From Cryptosporidium bovis (lineage: Eukaryota; Apicomplexa; Conoidasida; Eucoccidiorida; Cryptosporidiidae): a stretch of 64,000 nucleotides of DNA. Location of the stretch: NCBI GenBank assembly GCA_009768925.2, contig VHIT02000030.1, positions 62,001 through 126,000 on the forward strand. Reading direction: 5' to 3'. The notes below the pieces were generated by a model, which saw only the letters and a program-made list of their open reading frames with translations, made no database searches and was not told where the DNA came from. Below, in pieces: positions 50,341 through 59,992 of this stretch. Both the position numbers and the translations under genes were made by a program. The number at the start of each line of letters is the position of its first letter. Position 1 is the first letter of the stretch.

Positions 50341-50991
50341 ATGATTACAAGCGTTTCCGATGTATACAAAGTTTTAAGAGATGTTGAGTCGAAAGGTGGA
50401 AAAGAAGACTTTACAGTAATATTGGAAGGTGGGCACAATTTGTCAAATGACAATGATAGTAAAATGCTCGAATATTTGAGAATTGCAGGGTTTACAGCAA
50501 TTGATTCAAGAGAAAATGAAGACAACAACACGGTTATGATTTTAAGGCGTGAATCATACAATGAATCGTCTGTAAAGGAAGCGATAAAAACGCTACAAGA
50601 AAGAGATCCAAGTAAGAGTACGACGCCAACGTCGTCTAGAAGCAAGAAAGAAAATTACATCGACAAGAGTTTAAAAATGGAGGAAGAGATAGCGAGAGTA
50701 AGGGCAGAGAAAGCGGAAAAATATAAAAATTCAGGTGGTAATACAGATGGATCTGCAAGAAAAAACGCAAATAACGGCAGTTCATTAACAGGTAGAAACA
50801 ACTCCTCAGATGGAGCAGGCTCGTCGTCTTTAAGGAGATTTATGAATTTCGACTGGTTTACATCAATGTTTTCATCGAGAAGACGAGGAGGCGGTGGAAA
50901 TCAAGGGGGAAATAGATTGTACCTGGATTCAAGCTATTACAGGTCTAGAAACACCGGATGTTGCGGTCCAAGTTGCGGATCACAAAGTTAA
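50341..50991 (+). CDS. Small Gly/Ser/Asn-rich protein, unrecognised
   Basis: From ATG 50341 the protein is 216 aa. I do not recognise the family. The first ~85 residues look folded and mixed alpha/beta (VSDVYKVLRDVES, DFTVILEGGHN, MLEYLRIAGFTAID, NTVMILRRE), vaguely like a PUB/PUG-type helical domain but without convincing signature residues. A charged helix (KMEEEIARVRAEKAEKYK) follows, then a low-complexity Asn/Ser/Gly stretch with RRRGGGG. The tail is tyrosine- and cysteine-containing (CCGPSCG). There is no signal peptide. The frame is open 16 codons upstream of the ATG with no ATG, so 50341 is the sensible start. It converges within 81 bp of the Rtr1 gene. Confidence 0.7.
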   Translation: MITSVSDVYKVLRDVESKGGKEDFTVILEGGHNLSNDNDSKMLEYLRIAGFTAIDSRENEDNNTVMILRRESYNESSVKEAIKTLQERDPSKSTTPTSSRSKKENYIDKSLKMEEEIARVRAEKAEKYKNSGGNTDGSARKNANNGSSLTGRNNSSDGAGSSSLRRFMNFDWFTSMFSSRRRGGGGNQGGNRLYLDSSYYRSRNTGCCGPSCGSQS

Positions 50992-51072
50992 AAAGTGCCT
51001 ATCTGAAAATAAATGTCAAATTTAAGGTAACACTGTATAATGGAACAGTAGGTTTAGATGCTATTGTTTACG

Positions 51073-52692
51073 TCAATCTTCAAATAAAAGTTTTGTATTT
51101 TTGATAAATCTACAATCATACTTATTATTGATGCTCTGAATCCAGTTATTAAATTTATCTTTTAGTTCTTCTTCGAACATGTCTATGTTTATATTATTGA
51201 CATTTTTGTCAAATATAACCTCAATGACGATAAATGTAAATAATTCAATGCAATTTTCTTTGTAATTTGGAATAGGGAAGGGAAATATAAATGTATCTAT
51301 TAATTTATATATAGTAAATAACAATTTATTTGCGCACCTTATCCATTCAACAGAATTAATATATAAAGAAACACTGTCTTTTAAAATACTCCTTCTTTCG
51401 TTCTGAACAGTACTTAATTCACTTACTTCTTTATTTGAACCTTTTACTTCATCTTGTTTCTCTGCATCAATGTGTTTACTGCTCAAAAGGAGTGCGGTTT
51501 CTTTTGTTATGAGTGATGTCAAAAGGTCATATACAACGATTTCTGGAGACAAGTTATCATAAAACTGTGATGTAAGCAGTATGCGATCTTCCTCTTCATC
51601 GTTTTCTTCATTATCCTCATTTTCGTTATATTCGCCGTAATCCTCCTCATTTGTATCTTCTTCCGTATAGCCATTACAGTTTGAATTATATTCATTCTTG
51701 CTAACAAAGCATTTATCATTGTTTTCAATGCTTTTATATGTTTTTCCTTTATTTTGTGTTGAAAATTCATTGTCTATTCTCAATACATCGCTCAAATCAT
51801 TAAACGTATAATCGTCATCATAACTGTGTCCACTCTTATCTTTACCACTACAGTCGTCAATATTCAAGTATTCAAATTGTTTTATGCATTCACTCTCTTT
51901 ATTGTTTGATCCATTTTTTTTAAATGCCTTAAGTCCATCCAACAATTGGATCAGTTTCTCCTTCTTTTTTTCTAAACCAGGTTTATTTGTATTGTTCTCG
52001 ACTTTGGGTAGAGCAACATCACCTGTAGAATTACCACTGATGCCATTTTCATCACTTGTGTTTACTGCACCTTTACTACTTCCTAATTGTTTATCACCAA
52101 GTCCAATACCACTTGTCAAATTGGAGCTTAAGGTGGTACCTGTGTCATTTGTTATTTCATTGATAACTTTATTTTTTTCGCTTTTATTCAAACATTCAAG
52201 CTTAATATTGTCATCTAATTTGTCGTTGGATTTAACGTTTTCAATACCTAACCACTCCTTAATGCTCAATAAAACTTGTGTTCTCATGTGTGGTGGTGAT
52301 TCTGACAAATTTATACCTAGATTGATATAGGAGTAGTAGCACTTTGTTGAGCAAAACAAACACAAAACTTGTGCATCTATTATTTCCCCCTGATCTTTAT
52401 CTAATTTCCAGTGATTTTTTGGAAACTTTGAAGAGTCCTTCGGTATTTTTCTTTTGCATTGTATCCATCCACACCTTCCCATCTCAGCCCTCTCCACAGA
52501 AATTTCTTCCAAATCTTCTGGTCTTAAGAAAAATCTTATGTACTCCTTTGCCTTGTCATCCAATAGCCCTATGTTTTCTATAAGTTTTTCCTGAAATTTT
52601 AAAGATATATAATTTGCCTCCTCTATATTCCTAACATGTCTTTCTATTAGCTCTCTCCTCAGCTTTTCTTTTTGTTTGTTATTTGTCGCCAT
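51073..52692 (-). CDS. RPAP2/Rtr1-family RNA polymerase II CTD phosphatase
   Basis: The protein is 539 aa. The N-terminal third matches the RTR1 zinc domain: 'FLRPEDLEEISVERAEMGRCGWIQC' with Cys74/Cys79, then 'FCSTKC' with Cys114/Cys118, the four family zinc ligands. These proteins dephosphorylate Ser5 of the Pol II CTD and help import Pol II. The middle (about 150-400) is Asn/Asp/Glu-rich and disordered with an acidic run near 350-370. A C-terminal helical part (about 440-539) is of unknown role. Its promoter is shared with RPC11 and carries TTGGCGCCAG. Confidence 0.82.
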   Translation of the reverse strand: MATNNKQKEKLRRELIERHVRNIEEANYISLKFQEKLIENIGLLDDKAKEYIRFFLRPEDLEEISVERAEMGRCGWIQCKRKIPKDSSKFPKNHWKLDKDQGEIIDAQVLCLFCSTKCYYSYINLGINLSESPPHMRTQVLLSIKEWLGIENVKSNDKLDDNIKLECLNKSEKNKVINEITNDTGTTLSSNLTSGIGLGDKQLGSSKGAVNTSDENGISGNSTGDVALPKVENNTNKPGLEKKKEKLIQLLDGLKAFKKNGSNNKESECIKQFEYLNIDDCSGKDKSGHSYDDDYTFNDLSDVLRIDNEFSTQNKGKTYKSIENNDKCFVSKNEYNSNCNGYTEEDTNEEDYGEYNENEDNEENDEEEDRILLTSQFYDNLSPEIVVYDLLTSLITKETALLLSSKHIDAEKQDEVKGSNKEVSELSTVQNERRSILKDSVSLYINSVEWIRCANKLLFTIYKLIDTFIFPFPIPNYKENCIELFTFIVIEVIFDKNVNNINIDMFEEELKDKFNNWIQSINNKYDCRFIKNTKLLFED

Positions 52693-53184
52693 TTTAAACG
52701 CTTAAGGACATTGTTAATACTATTTAATTCTAAACCGAATACAACGAGTGTTTAAACAGAAGATACAAAACTAATTCGGATCCGAAATATATTGACCAAG
52801 ATATATAACAATTGCTCGTAAAAACAAAAGTTATCCAACTTGAAGGCTATAATGTTGTCGTTTCTAATAAACACCTTGTCTTTAAGCTATTGAAAATATG
52901 GCAATTAACACCTTTTCAATTATCACTACTTCGCTACACAAATTCAAAGATCATATACTTTGTATGTATAAATAAAGAACGAGAAACGGATCTTTTCTTC
53001 CTTTCTGACTTATGGTTGCAATATTAAAATAGGCACTTAATTAAACAAAGAATTGGCGCCAGTTCTAATGCATTGGTAAACAAATCAAAAGTCGCTCTAG
53101 AAATATTCAAGTTAATCTGCAAACACATTCCTCCCATTTATGCTTCTCACTTTTTGAGGCGGAATTTGTTTATTTGTGGAGGAG
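52693..53184. other. Divergent promoter region (Rtr1 / RPC11)
   Basis: This 490-bp spacer contains TTGGCGCCAG at 53053-53062, which is 123 bp before the RPC11 ATG. No other feature is recognised. Confidence 0.6.
53053..53062. promoter_or_regulatory. E2F-like motif TTGGCGCCAG
   Basis: This GGCGCC-core site lies between two divergent transcription-machinery genes. Confidence 0.6.
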
Positions 53185-53552
53185 ATGGTGGAGTTTTGCG
53201 CTCACTGTTTCAATATACTTTTAATAAAGGAACAGGAGGAGAGGATGGTGTTCTACTGTCCAATGTGCCCATATATAAGAAAAATAAGAAATGAGCTGGT
53301 CAAAGTAACAGAATTCACTCCTAAAAAGGTGGAAGAGCCTTCAATAGATTTTAACGAGATTGCAAGTTCGAAAACTATGGGTAAGTTTTTTCTTTTGCTT
53401 TGTTGGACTTAACTTAAATAATAATAGCTGTTTGTCCGAAATGCTCTTTTTCAGAAGCGTACTTCTTCCAACTGCAAATAAGATCAGCAGATGAACCTAT
53501 GACCAGTTTCTATACCTGTGTAAAATGTGAGTTCAAGTGGAAAGAAAATTAG
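53185..53552 (+). CDS. RPC10: RNA polymerase III subunit RPC11 (POLR3K homologue), two exons
   Basis: Exons 53185-53380 and 53428-53552 join in frame to give 106 aa; human POLR3K is 108 aa. The first zinc ribbon is 'MVEFCAHCFNILLI' and 'FYCPMCPY'. After 'ITAFTPKK-like' linker residues, the exon junction creates 'MAVCPKC', and the TFIIS-like ribbon follows with 'AYFFQLQIRSADEPMTSFYT' and 'CVKC'. The acidic hairpin RSADEP that stimulates RNA cleavage in TFIIS, RPB9-like and RPC11 proteins is intact. It acts in Pol III proofreading, termination and reinitiation. No ORF covers the full gene because the junction lies inside a 47-nt intron with GTAAGT and AATAG ends. I am confident of this reconstruction. 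Confidence 0.92.
53381..53427 (+). other. 47-nt intron of RPC11
   Basis: It has a GTAAGT donor at 53381 and an ATAG acceptor ending at 53427. Its removal restores the second zinc ribbon's first Cys pair in frame. It is very short. Confidence 0.88.
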
Positions 53553-53896
53553 CTGGGTAATTTTTCTTCTCGTCCATGAGAATGTCCCGAACTTAACGAA
53601 TTATATTTTATTTATTATTGCATACTGGCTGGTGGACGACACTGAGGGTGGACCTAATAGAAACGCACTTTTAATGATATGGGACGGAGAGAGGGGGCGT
53701 TGTTTCAGACAAGATCCGACTTGACTTAAATTACTTGTTTCTCAATAATACACAAAGCACTATGTGATTCTTTTTTGAACAAAATCAACTGCTTTTATAT
53801 AACATCCAAAAGCACATCCATGTTATTCCTGTTAAAAAGGGAACTTCCTAAAACATATACATGTTCTGCCGTGTTTTAGTTGGTGTTGCAATATAA
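53553..53896. other. Convergent intergenic region
   Basis: This is the 3' spacer between RPC11 and PPWD1-like. No gene or motif is recognised. Confidence 0.6.
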
Positions 53897-56176
53897 TTAA
53901 AAAATAGCGGTAGTGGAGGTAATATAAATGTCATTTATAGGCTTGTCATGTCTATTAGTTGGTGTGTGTTCTATTTCCTGCACATATTCCTTTCCCTTCG
54001 TGACTTTTCCAAAGATAGTATGTACACCATCTAGCCATGGACAGGGAACGGTCGTTATGAAAAATTGGCTCGAATTTGTGTTTGGACCCGCATTTGCCAT
54101 GCTAAGCATAAAAGGTTGGTCGTGTTTAACATTTGGTGAGAATTCATCTTCAAAGTCTTTACCCCAAATTGAGCTCCCACCAGTTCCATCTCCAGTTGGA
54201 TCCCCTGTTTGGATCATGAACCCTTTAATTACACGGTGAAATGTACAGTTGTCGTAGTACTTGTTAAAACAATGTACGGAAAAGTTTTCGCAAGCTTTTG
54301 GAGCTATATTTCCAAATAACTCCAAAGTGATATCTCCTTTTGTTGTATGAAGAATAACGTTTTTCGCGATTCTTTTACTTATCTGTCTTTTACTGTCCAT
54401 AACAATTAGTTTTTGTCTTTCAATATCTTCCTCAGAGGGAATTTCGTTAAATATATCTCTTCTCAAATTAACTTGGCCATTCTCCAGCAAAGGAAGGTGT
54501 TTCGAGAATACATATATTCTATTTGAATCTAAAGATGAACATATAATAGCAGGATTAATATGTTTCGACTTTTCATTACCAGTTCTCTGGCTCTTGTTTA
54601 ATACTTCATGAGTTTTGTCAATTGGACAGTGAATTTGTAAAAGACCTATTGATAAAAATCTCTTGCCACATTCCAATTTACCTATTATGGCGACTCTTTC
54701 ATTCTTTAAAATATCGAAAACGCATATACCTAGAATACATGGGTATATTAAATATTTACAGGTTTCGTCAAAACATAGAGTTTGGTAATTTATTTCTTTT
54801 GTATTTTTGATATCATTTTCTACTTTAGAACGAACACCGAATTCAATGTGGTCTATTTTGTATTTCTTCGAATTTTTATTGCTATCGTTTTGCAGCACAT
54901 TGTAAACAGATATATTTTCCTCTATAGTCCTTATGCACTTTCCCATTCTTACATTAAACACCCTTATTCTCATATCAGAACAATAAACTGCCAAAAGTTG
55001 TTCGTCCTCAGATACGGCCATTCCAAAGGAATAACACTTACTCTTTTGCAATTCAAACAAATCTGTTTCTATTTTATACCGAAAACTAATCCCATATTCG
55101 CACTCGCGTTCCCTTATTGCAGGCAACAATAAAGTATCTGGATCCCAAAACTCGAATCCTCCGCTAGTGTCACATGAAACTACTATATTGCTATTTTTCA
55201 AATAACACATTGATGCCAGTGTATTTTTGTGATTCGTATATTTTGGAATAGTTTTACCATCTTGATTGAATCCTTTATTTGGTGAATATATGAAAATATG
55301 GTTGCTCTCTAGGTCGGAAATTGCTATTTTAGGGTGCAATATATATCCACTACTACCTTCTTTTTTAAATGACTCAACAAAAATGCATTTACCTGGTTTA
55401 ATCGACAAATTCACTATTGAAATCATATCAAAATTTACAACATTGTATAATTTATAGTTTTTTTCCTCAAAGGATATACTCACCAAAAATAATCCACAAT
55501 CTGATATTGCTATATCAGATACCTCACTTTTGTGTGCCTGAAATCCCTTAACATACTCCAAATTTGTATTATTGACATTGAATTCAAACTTCCAAAATTT
55601 AATCACCCCGTCGATACTTGCTGTTACTACAAATCCCGTCTTTGAACTTGCTATCACGTGACTCACTTGTGCCTTATGCATCAAACTGTATTCGTAAAAA
55701 TTTTTGTTTGGTAACCCTATTTTTTCTAGTAACACTTCGCATCCCTCTTCATTTAATTTATCCAATTTTTCTGTTTTACCACCAATTTTTGCTTCATGTC
55801 CGCATTCCTTCCCCTCCTCACTGAACTCCTCAATCATATTTTTTGTATCTGTGTCTCTAAAAATTGAACTCCTGTGTGAATCAGGTAGTGCAGGGCCAAA
55901 ATCATCATCACTTTCATTCTCTCCTTTCTCCTCATTTTCCAACTGTCCCCTGAGATTTCCCAGGACACTTTTGTCAGTTTGTTCACCTTCTAGTCTCGGG
56001 ATCTTGGAAATTCGGTTATCAGAATCAGTTGCTCTCTCTGTCAATTCAATAAAATCTGGACCAAACTCCTCCTCTTCCTCCTCCTCTTCAATGAAATTTG
56101 AGCGATCTTTCTCGTATTTCACCTTTTTATATTCCTCAGAATCATCTTTCCCATACAGAGTCATTTTAAAAGCCAA
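53897..56176 (-). CDS. PPWD1: WD40-repeat cyclophilin, PPWD1-like (peptidyl-prolyl isomerase)
   Basis: The protein is 759 aa. After an acidic, Asp/Glu-rich N-terminus, WD40-type repeats span about 160-500 ('HKAQVSHVIASSKTGFVVTASIDGVIKFWKF'-like blade, 'HKSEVSDIAISDCGLF'). A complete cyclophilin domain follows at about 600-759: 'VILHTTKGDITLELF', 'FHRVIKGFMIQTGDP', 'GTGGSSIWG', 'SMANAGPNTNSSQFFIT', 'WLDGVHTIFGKV'. The catalytic Arg in FHR and the cyclosporin-site Trp in 'CPWLDGVH' are present. PPWD1 is a nuclear isomerase of the spliceosome C complex. Combination and order match PPWD1, so the orthology call is strong. It is divergent from prefoldin 4. Confidence 0.93.
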   Translation of the reverse strand: MAFKMTLYGKDDSEEYKKVKYEKDRSNFIEEEEEEEEFGPDFIELTERATDSDNRISKIPRLEGEQTDKSVLGNLRGQLENEEKGENESDDDFGPALPDSHRSSIFRDTDTKNMIEEFSEEGKECGHEAKIGGKTEKLDKLNEEGCEVLLEKIGLPNKNFYEYSLMHKAQVSHVIASSKTGFVVTASIDGVIKFWKFEFNVNNTNLEYVKGFQAHKSEVSDIAISDCGLFLVSISFEEKNYKLYNVVNFDMISIVNLSIKPGKCIFVESFKKEGSSGYILHPKIAISDLESNHIFIYSPNKGFNQDGKTIPKYTNHKNTLASMCYLKNSNIVVSCDTSGGFEFWDPDTLLLPAIRERECEYGISFRYKIETDLFELQKSKCYSFGMAVSEDEQLLAVYCSDMRIRVFNVRMGKCIRTIEENISVYNVLQNDSNKNSKKYKIDHIEFGVRSKVENDIKNTKEINYQTLCFDETCKYLIYPCILGICVFDILKNERVAIIGKLECGKRFLSIGLLQIHCPIDKTHEVLNKSQRTGNEKSKHINPAIICSSLDSNRIYVFSKHLPLLENGQVNLRRDIFNEIPSEEDIERQKLIVMDSKRQISKRIAKNVILHTTKGDITLELFGNIAPKACENFSVHCFNKYYDNCTFHRVIKGFMIQTGDPTGDGTGGSSIWGKDFEDEFSPNVKHDQPFMLSMANAGPNTNSSQFFITTVPCPWLDGVHTIFGKVTKGKEYVQEIEHTPTNRHDKPINDIYITSTTAIF

Positions 56177-56743
56177 CCTTTCTGTTTAAACACAAACAAG
56201 AAAAGAACGTCTGTGGTGTCAACGCTTAGTGCATTACTGTAGCTACAAAGCGACTAACTGGACAAAGCTGAAAAAAACCTGTTTTAATCTTTTACCTCGA
56301 ACTTTGACCCAATCTTTAAACAGCTATTTGTAATCCCCAAATGCCCCTGAAATAATGCCATGTATGTTGGCGCCAAATGTCCCATATAGTAAATTGAAAA
56401 ACAAAAAAGGCTTTAGTTGGTGTTTGGTTGAAAATAGATAATATCATATATAGATAAGGTAGAAGAAGAACAAAGTCAGACACATCTTTGGAGTACGAAT
56501 AGCTTTGAATATTTTGTCAGTCGATTACAGATAAAACTCACAGGACTGTATGCTCACTCTGGAAATTATAGAGTTACGATTAATATAGGACGGTTTTTTC
56601 TTAAAGTTGCACATATTTTTTGAAACTAAACCTTTGTTGTTTTGTATTAAAAGAGCAGACGTCTCCACATACAGGGAGTGCGTTTTTTCCTTTTCTCCTT
56701 CGAAATTAATTAGCTTAATACTGTGAATTAAAATATAAGAAAA
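56177..56743. other. Divergent promoter region (PPWD1-like / prefoldin 4)
   Basis: This contains TTGGCGCCAA at 56367-56376. No gene is recognised. Confidence 0.6.
56367..56376. promoter_or_regulatory. Palindromic E2F-like motif TTGGCGCCAA
   Basis: This perfect 10-bp palindrome lies between two divergent genes and is the same sequence as at 10120-10129. Confidence 0.6.
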
Positions 56744-57310
56744 ATGACAAACGAAAGCAATAATACCAGTGATGTAAATATGACCTATGATGATCAGAAA
56801 CAAATAAACAGGTTTAGTTCACTTCTAGGAAGGAAGAATGAGTTAATGTCCGAATTGGAAAAACTGAAGGTAGGTTTTACTAAAAATATGTATTCCAATA
56901 ACGTTTTTGGTATAAAAAACAACTTCTTTATTTGTTTTTATCACTATTGCAGGAGAGTTTGCAGACTCACAACGATGCACTAGAAGAAATTACACTATGC
57001 ATGAATCCAGAAGGTTTATTGTAAGTTTAGATGGAATGTTTGTGAGCTTAATTAGGTTTTAATTGTTAACTGAAATTAAATCCATGTTTGATTTAATTAA
57101 ACGACAAAATTACTTAGAATTCGTTTCGGGGAGTCTTATTATAGTGCTTCTGAAGAAGAAGCAACAGAAAGAATTGAACAACTGAAGATTCAAGTTCAGT
57201 CAAGTATTGACACTTTATCCGACGAACTTTCAACGGTGGAACAGGAAATGTCGTCCTTGAAGACTAGTTTGTATCTTAAATTCGGATCAAATATTAATTT
57301 GGACGAATAA
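56744..57310 (+). CDS. PFDN4: Prefoldin subunit 4, three exons
   Basis: Exons 56744-56869, 56953-57020 and 57118-57310 join in frame to give 128 aa (human PFDN4 is 134). Exon 1 holds 'QINRFSSLLGRKNELMSELEKLK', a helix of the N-terminal coiled coil. Exon 2 adds the hairpin region ('DALEEITLCM'). Exon 3 carries 'IRFGESYYSASEEEATERIEQ' and the diagnostic C-terminus 'LYLKFGSNINLDE', nearly identical to the family's LY.KFGSNINLE. Prefoldin subunits form a hexameric jellyfish-like chaperone that delivers unfolded actin and tubulin to CCT. The gene is invisible to a simple ORF scan because each exon is short; splice donors GTAGGT and GTAAGT and acceptors GCAG and TTAG are clear. Confidence 0.93.
56870..56952 (+). 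other. Intron 1 of prefoldin 4 (83 nt)
   Basis: It has a GTAGGT donor and a TTGCAG acceptor. Confidence 0.88.
57021..57117 (+). other. Intron 2 of prefoldin 4 (97 nt)
   Basis: It has a GTAAGT donor and a CTTAG acceptor, and splits a Leu codon. Confidence 0.88.
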
Positions 57311-57839
57311 TTTTGCCTGCCATTTCCCTAACACTCCGACTTAAGTATCAATTAATTTGCTCTATATTCTCTTTCTGTCTCGTAATGGATCAAAGAAGAA
57401 AAAAAGGTATTAAATATAAATTTTATCTTATCCAATGTATCTTAAACCTATGATCGCTTTTTTGATATAGGTTACATTGCCCACTCCTTCACTCACATGT
57501 AACCGAACCTCTACCTATGCTTACTACCACTGGAATGTTCTGGCACCTGCATACACAAGTAGTTAATTACCAAACTTTGTTAGATGAGACCAAAAGGAAA
57601 TAAAAAGAACTTTGGGTGTTTAATGCCATTGAAGGCAACCTGAACGCTCTGGTTAGCGAGATACTAAAGACCAATTTTGGGTGCAGTATTTCTTTCCTGT
57701 ATTTTTTAAAGGACAAATGACGCCACCTTTGTGGGAATGCATATACTTTATAATGTAAGAAAACAAGTACCGGAATCAAGGTGTGTGGCGGCAAAGGTGC
57801 TTAGTGATTTAAATTGAACAGGTTGAATAATGCAAAATA
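57311..57839. other. Intergenic region upstream of PIG-U
   Basis: E2F-like TGACGCCACC (57718-57727) and TGGCGGCAAAG (57786-57796) lie close to the PIG-U start. An inverted repeat GGTTACAT (57470-57477) / ATGTAACC (57497-57504) lies in a less AT-rich part. No gene is recognised. Confidence 0.5.
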
Positions 57840-59324
57840 ATGAAGATAAAAAGACTTGGTGTTCTAGCTATAATCTCTATATTTGTGAGATCAATTGCTT
57901 TCTACACCATTAAACTTGGAATAGAGGAATACACAAATGGGTACTTTACGAAAATAGGGCTTGGTTACGCCGAATTTCTGGACTACTGTGCATTGAAAAG
58001 TTCCGGAATAAACTACTGTATGGCTAAGAATAATGACTTTCCAGCCTTAATTCTTTCGCTTCTCTCAGGAGCTTGTAATTGGATTCTAAAAACCAATGCT
58101 TATGGTGAAGAAGCTGGTGACTGCTACTATAGAGGAAAATTGTTTATGTTTAGTATAATAACAATAATGGAAATATTTCAGGGAATTATCATTTACAATT
58201 ATCTTTGCAAAAGCTATTTCGAAATCCTGAAGTTTAATAATAAAATAGTTGGTAAAAGTACTTATGAAGATTACGCATTTTATTTGCTTGCATTTTATTG
58301 GTTAAACCCCGTATCTATATATTCATCTATAAGTCTATCAATAGTTTCTACTATTGAATTCACTATTTTATTGCTTATGATTTTGTTGTCTCTAAGATCT
58401 AGTTCAAAAAGAATGGTTTCCGCTTTGTTTGGATTTTTGATTTATATATCACCTAGAAAGTACATTTCACTGTTTCCTGTTTTGGTTTGCAGCAACTTTG
58501 AACAAAATGAATTTGATTTAAACCAAAAAATGGAGAAATATGGGATTATAAATCAGGGAAAAAAAGATGTTTTTGGTATAATTCATCGTATAAAGTGTTA
58601 TTATGATGACCTAAAAAACAGCGTTGTATATATGATTAATATATACAATTTAAAGCTACTACTCAACTTCACTCTCTCGTTCTTGGTTACTTTAATTGTA
58701 TTACACACATTTTCATGTTTTTTACTCGCAAAAATGGACCCTTTTGACTATTACTTGAGATTCATTTACTCTCATTTTTCTTTTACTGAAAACAGAGATC
58801 TTGCTCCCTATCTTAACTTTTATTGGTTCACAATGACAACTATTATGGAGAGATTTAAGTTTTACTTTCAATTAATTCTAAGTTCTTTCCTAGTTTTATA
58901 TTCAGGTAACATTCTCATTGGATTTAAAGATGTTATATATAAAGCCTTAATTTCTCAGTTTTTTTTAATACATATTCTTGGTGAGAGTCCAAATTTGCTA
59001 AACTATATCGTAGTTCTTATGTTTATTTCCTTTGACTATTTTACACTTTTTGAAGCAAAGTTTGAATTCCTATTTTCAGCATCATTCTTAATTTGGTTCT
59101 TCACATTCTCACTTTCATTTCTTATTAGATCCACATGGATTACACAAAACAGACTAAATTCAAACATGTTTTACTTCATAACTTTTTCTGGGAACGTGGC
59201 ATTTATACTTATTATTGGAGAGTGGAACAAAAATATATTCAATTGTCTTGTTAAGGAACGTAAATTCAATTCAATTATATCTAAAGAATGCTCCAAAACC
59301 AACTATAAAGGCAAAACTGAATAA
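57840..59324 (+). CDS. PIGU: GPI transamidase subunit PIG-U
   Basis: The protein is 494 aa with many membrane segments. Family-like segments are the first TM 'FVRSIAFYTIKLGIEEY', 'YWLNPVSIYSSISLS' (PIG-U: 'YLFNPYTILSCVAKST'), 'RDLAPYLNFYWFTMTTIMERFKFYF' (PIG-U: 'DLTPN.GLFWYFF.EMFEHFR.FF') and the C-terminal multi-TM block ending 'SGNVAFILIIGEW'. PIG-U is the subunit that helps recognise the GPI lipid in the ER complex attaching GPI anchors to proteins such as Cryptosporidium surface glycoproteins. It is longer than human PIG-U (435 aa), with an extra charged loop around 220-260. Confidence 0.8.
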   Translation: MKIKRLGVLAIISIFVRSIAFYTIKLGIEEYTNGYFTKIGLGYAEFLDYCALKSSGINYCMAKNNDFPALILSLLSGACNWILKTNAYGEEAGDCYYRGKLFMFSIITIMEIFQGIIIYNYLCKSYFEILKFNNKIVGKSTYEDYAFYLLAFYWLNPVSIYSSISLSIVSTIEFTILLLMILLSLRSSSKRMVSALFGFLIYISPRKYISLFPVLVCSNFEQNEFDLNQKMEKYGIINQGKKDVFGIIHRIKCYYDDLKNSVVYMINIYNLKLLLNFTLSFLVTLIVLHTFSCFLLAKMDPFDYYLRFIYSHFSFTENRDLAPYLNFYWFTMTTIMERFKFYFQLILSSFLVLYSGNILIGFKDVIYKALISQFFLIHILGESPNLLNYIVVLMFISFDYFTLFEAKFEFLFSASFLIWFFTFSLSFLIRSTWITQNRLNSNMFYFITFSGNVAFILIIGEWNKNIFNCLVKERKFNSIISKECSKTNYKGKTE

Positions 59325-59992
59325 TTGCAGGTAACTTAAGAGAATAAACATTCATAAATACTAATATTGAGCCTATCTTTAATTAATATTTGCAAAACAT
59401 AAAACAGAAAGTCGTTTATATACTTAATGTTCTTAACTTTACACTTATTTCATATTTAAAAAAACAATGAAACGAAGTTACTTTAAGGATCGAATACTAA
59501 TAATTAAATAGAATGCTTTATTAACTAAGCTCCAAACAATTATCATACCTCCTCTAATTACATTTTTAAACCTACATTTTACTATCCTCTCTGTTCAATT
59601 TACTCTATTAATTTATCCTTTTTTTGTATTTTATTCTAGTATGGTTTTGAAAATACTTGATTCCAACTTCCGAAATTATGATAATTGGTTTCTATCAACT
59701 AATAACAAAAAAAAAATCTGTTTATACTATCTACAACTCGAAGTAGATAGTATATGTTATCAACTACTTCCAAATTGTACCTTCACTCAATTCTCAAATT
59801 AATTAATTAATTATAAATACTCTCGGCACCTTAAATATCATCTAACTCGGCCAGTAAAATAAATATAATGACGCTTTATTCAGAGTTATATCTCCAAATA
59901 ATATCATCTACTAAGTTAACATTATTATAAAGATTCAATATTTCCATTAAAAAGATAAGCCAAAAAAACGTTACTATGATAAGTCATAAGAT
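59325..59992. other. Convergent intergenic region with a perfect hairpin
   Basis: This is AT-rich. The notable element is the 12-bp perfect hairpin at 59723-59754. No gene is recognised. Confidence 0.6.
59723..59754. repeat. Perfect 12-bp inverted repeat (hairpin, 8-nt loop)
   Basis: TATACTATCTAC (59723-59734) pairs with GTAGATAGTATA (59743-59754), loop AACTCGAA. It sits between two genes transcribed towards each other, about 400 bp past the PIG-U stop and 240 bp past the transporter stop. It may mark 3'-end formation or a small RNA. Confidence 0.8.
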
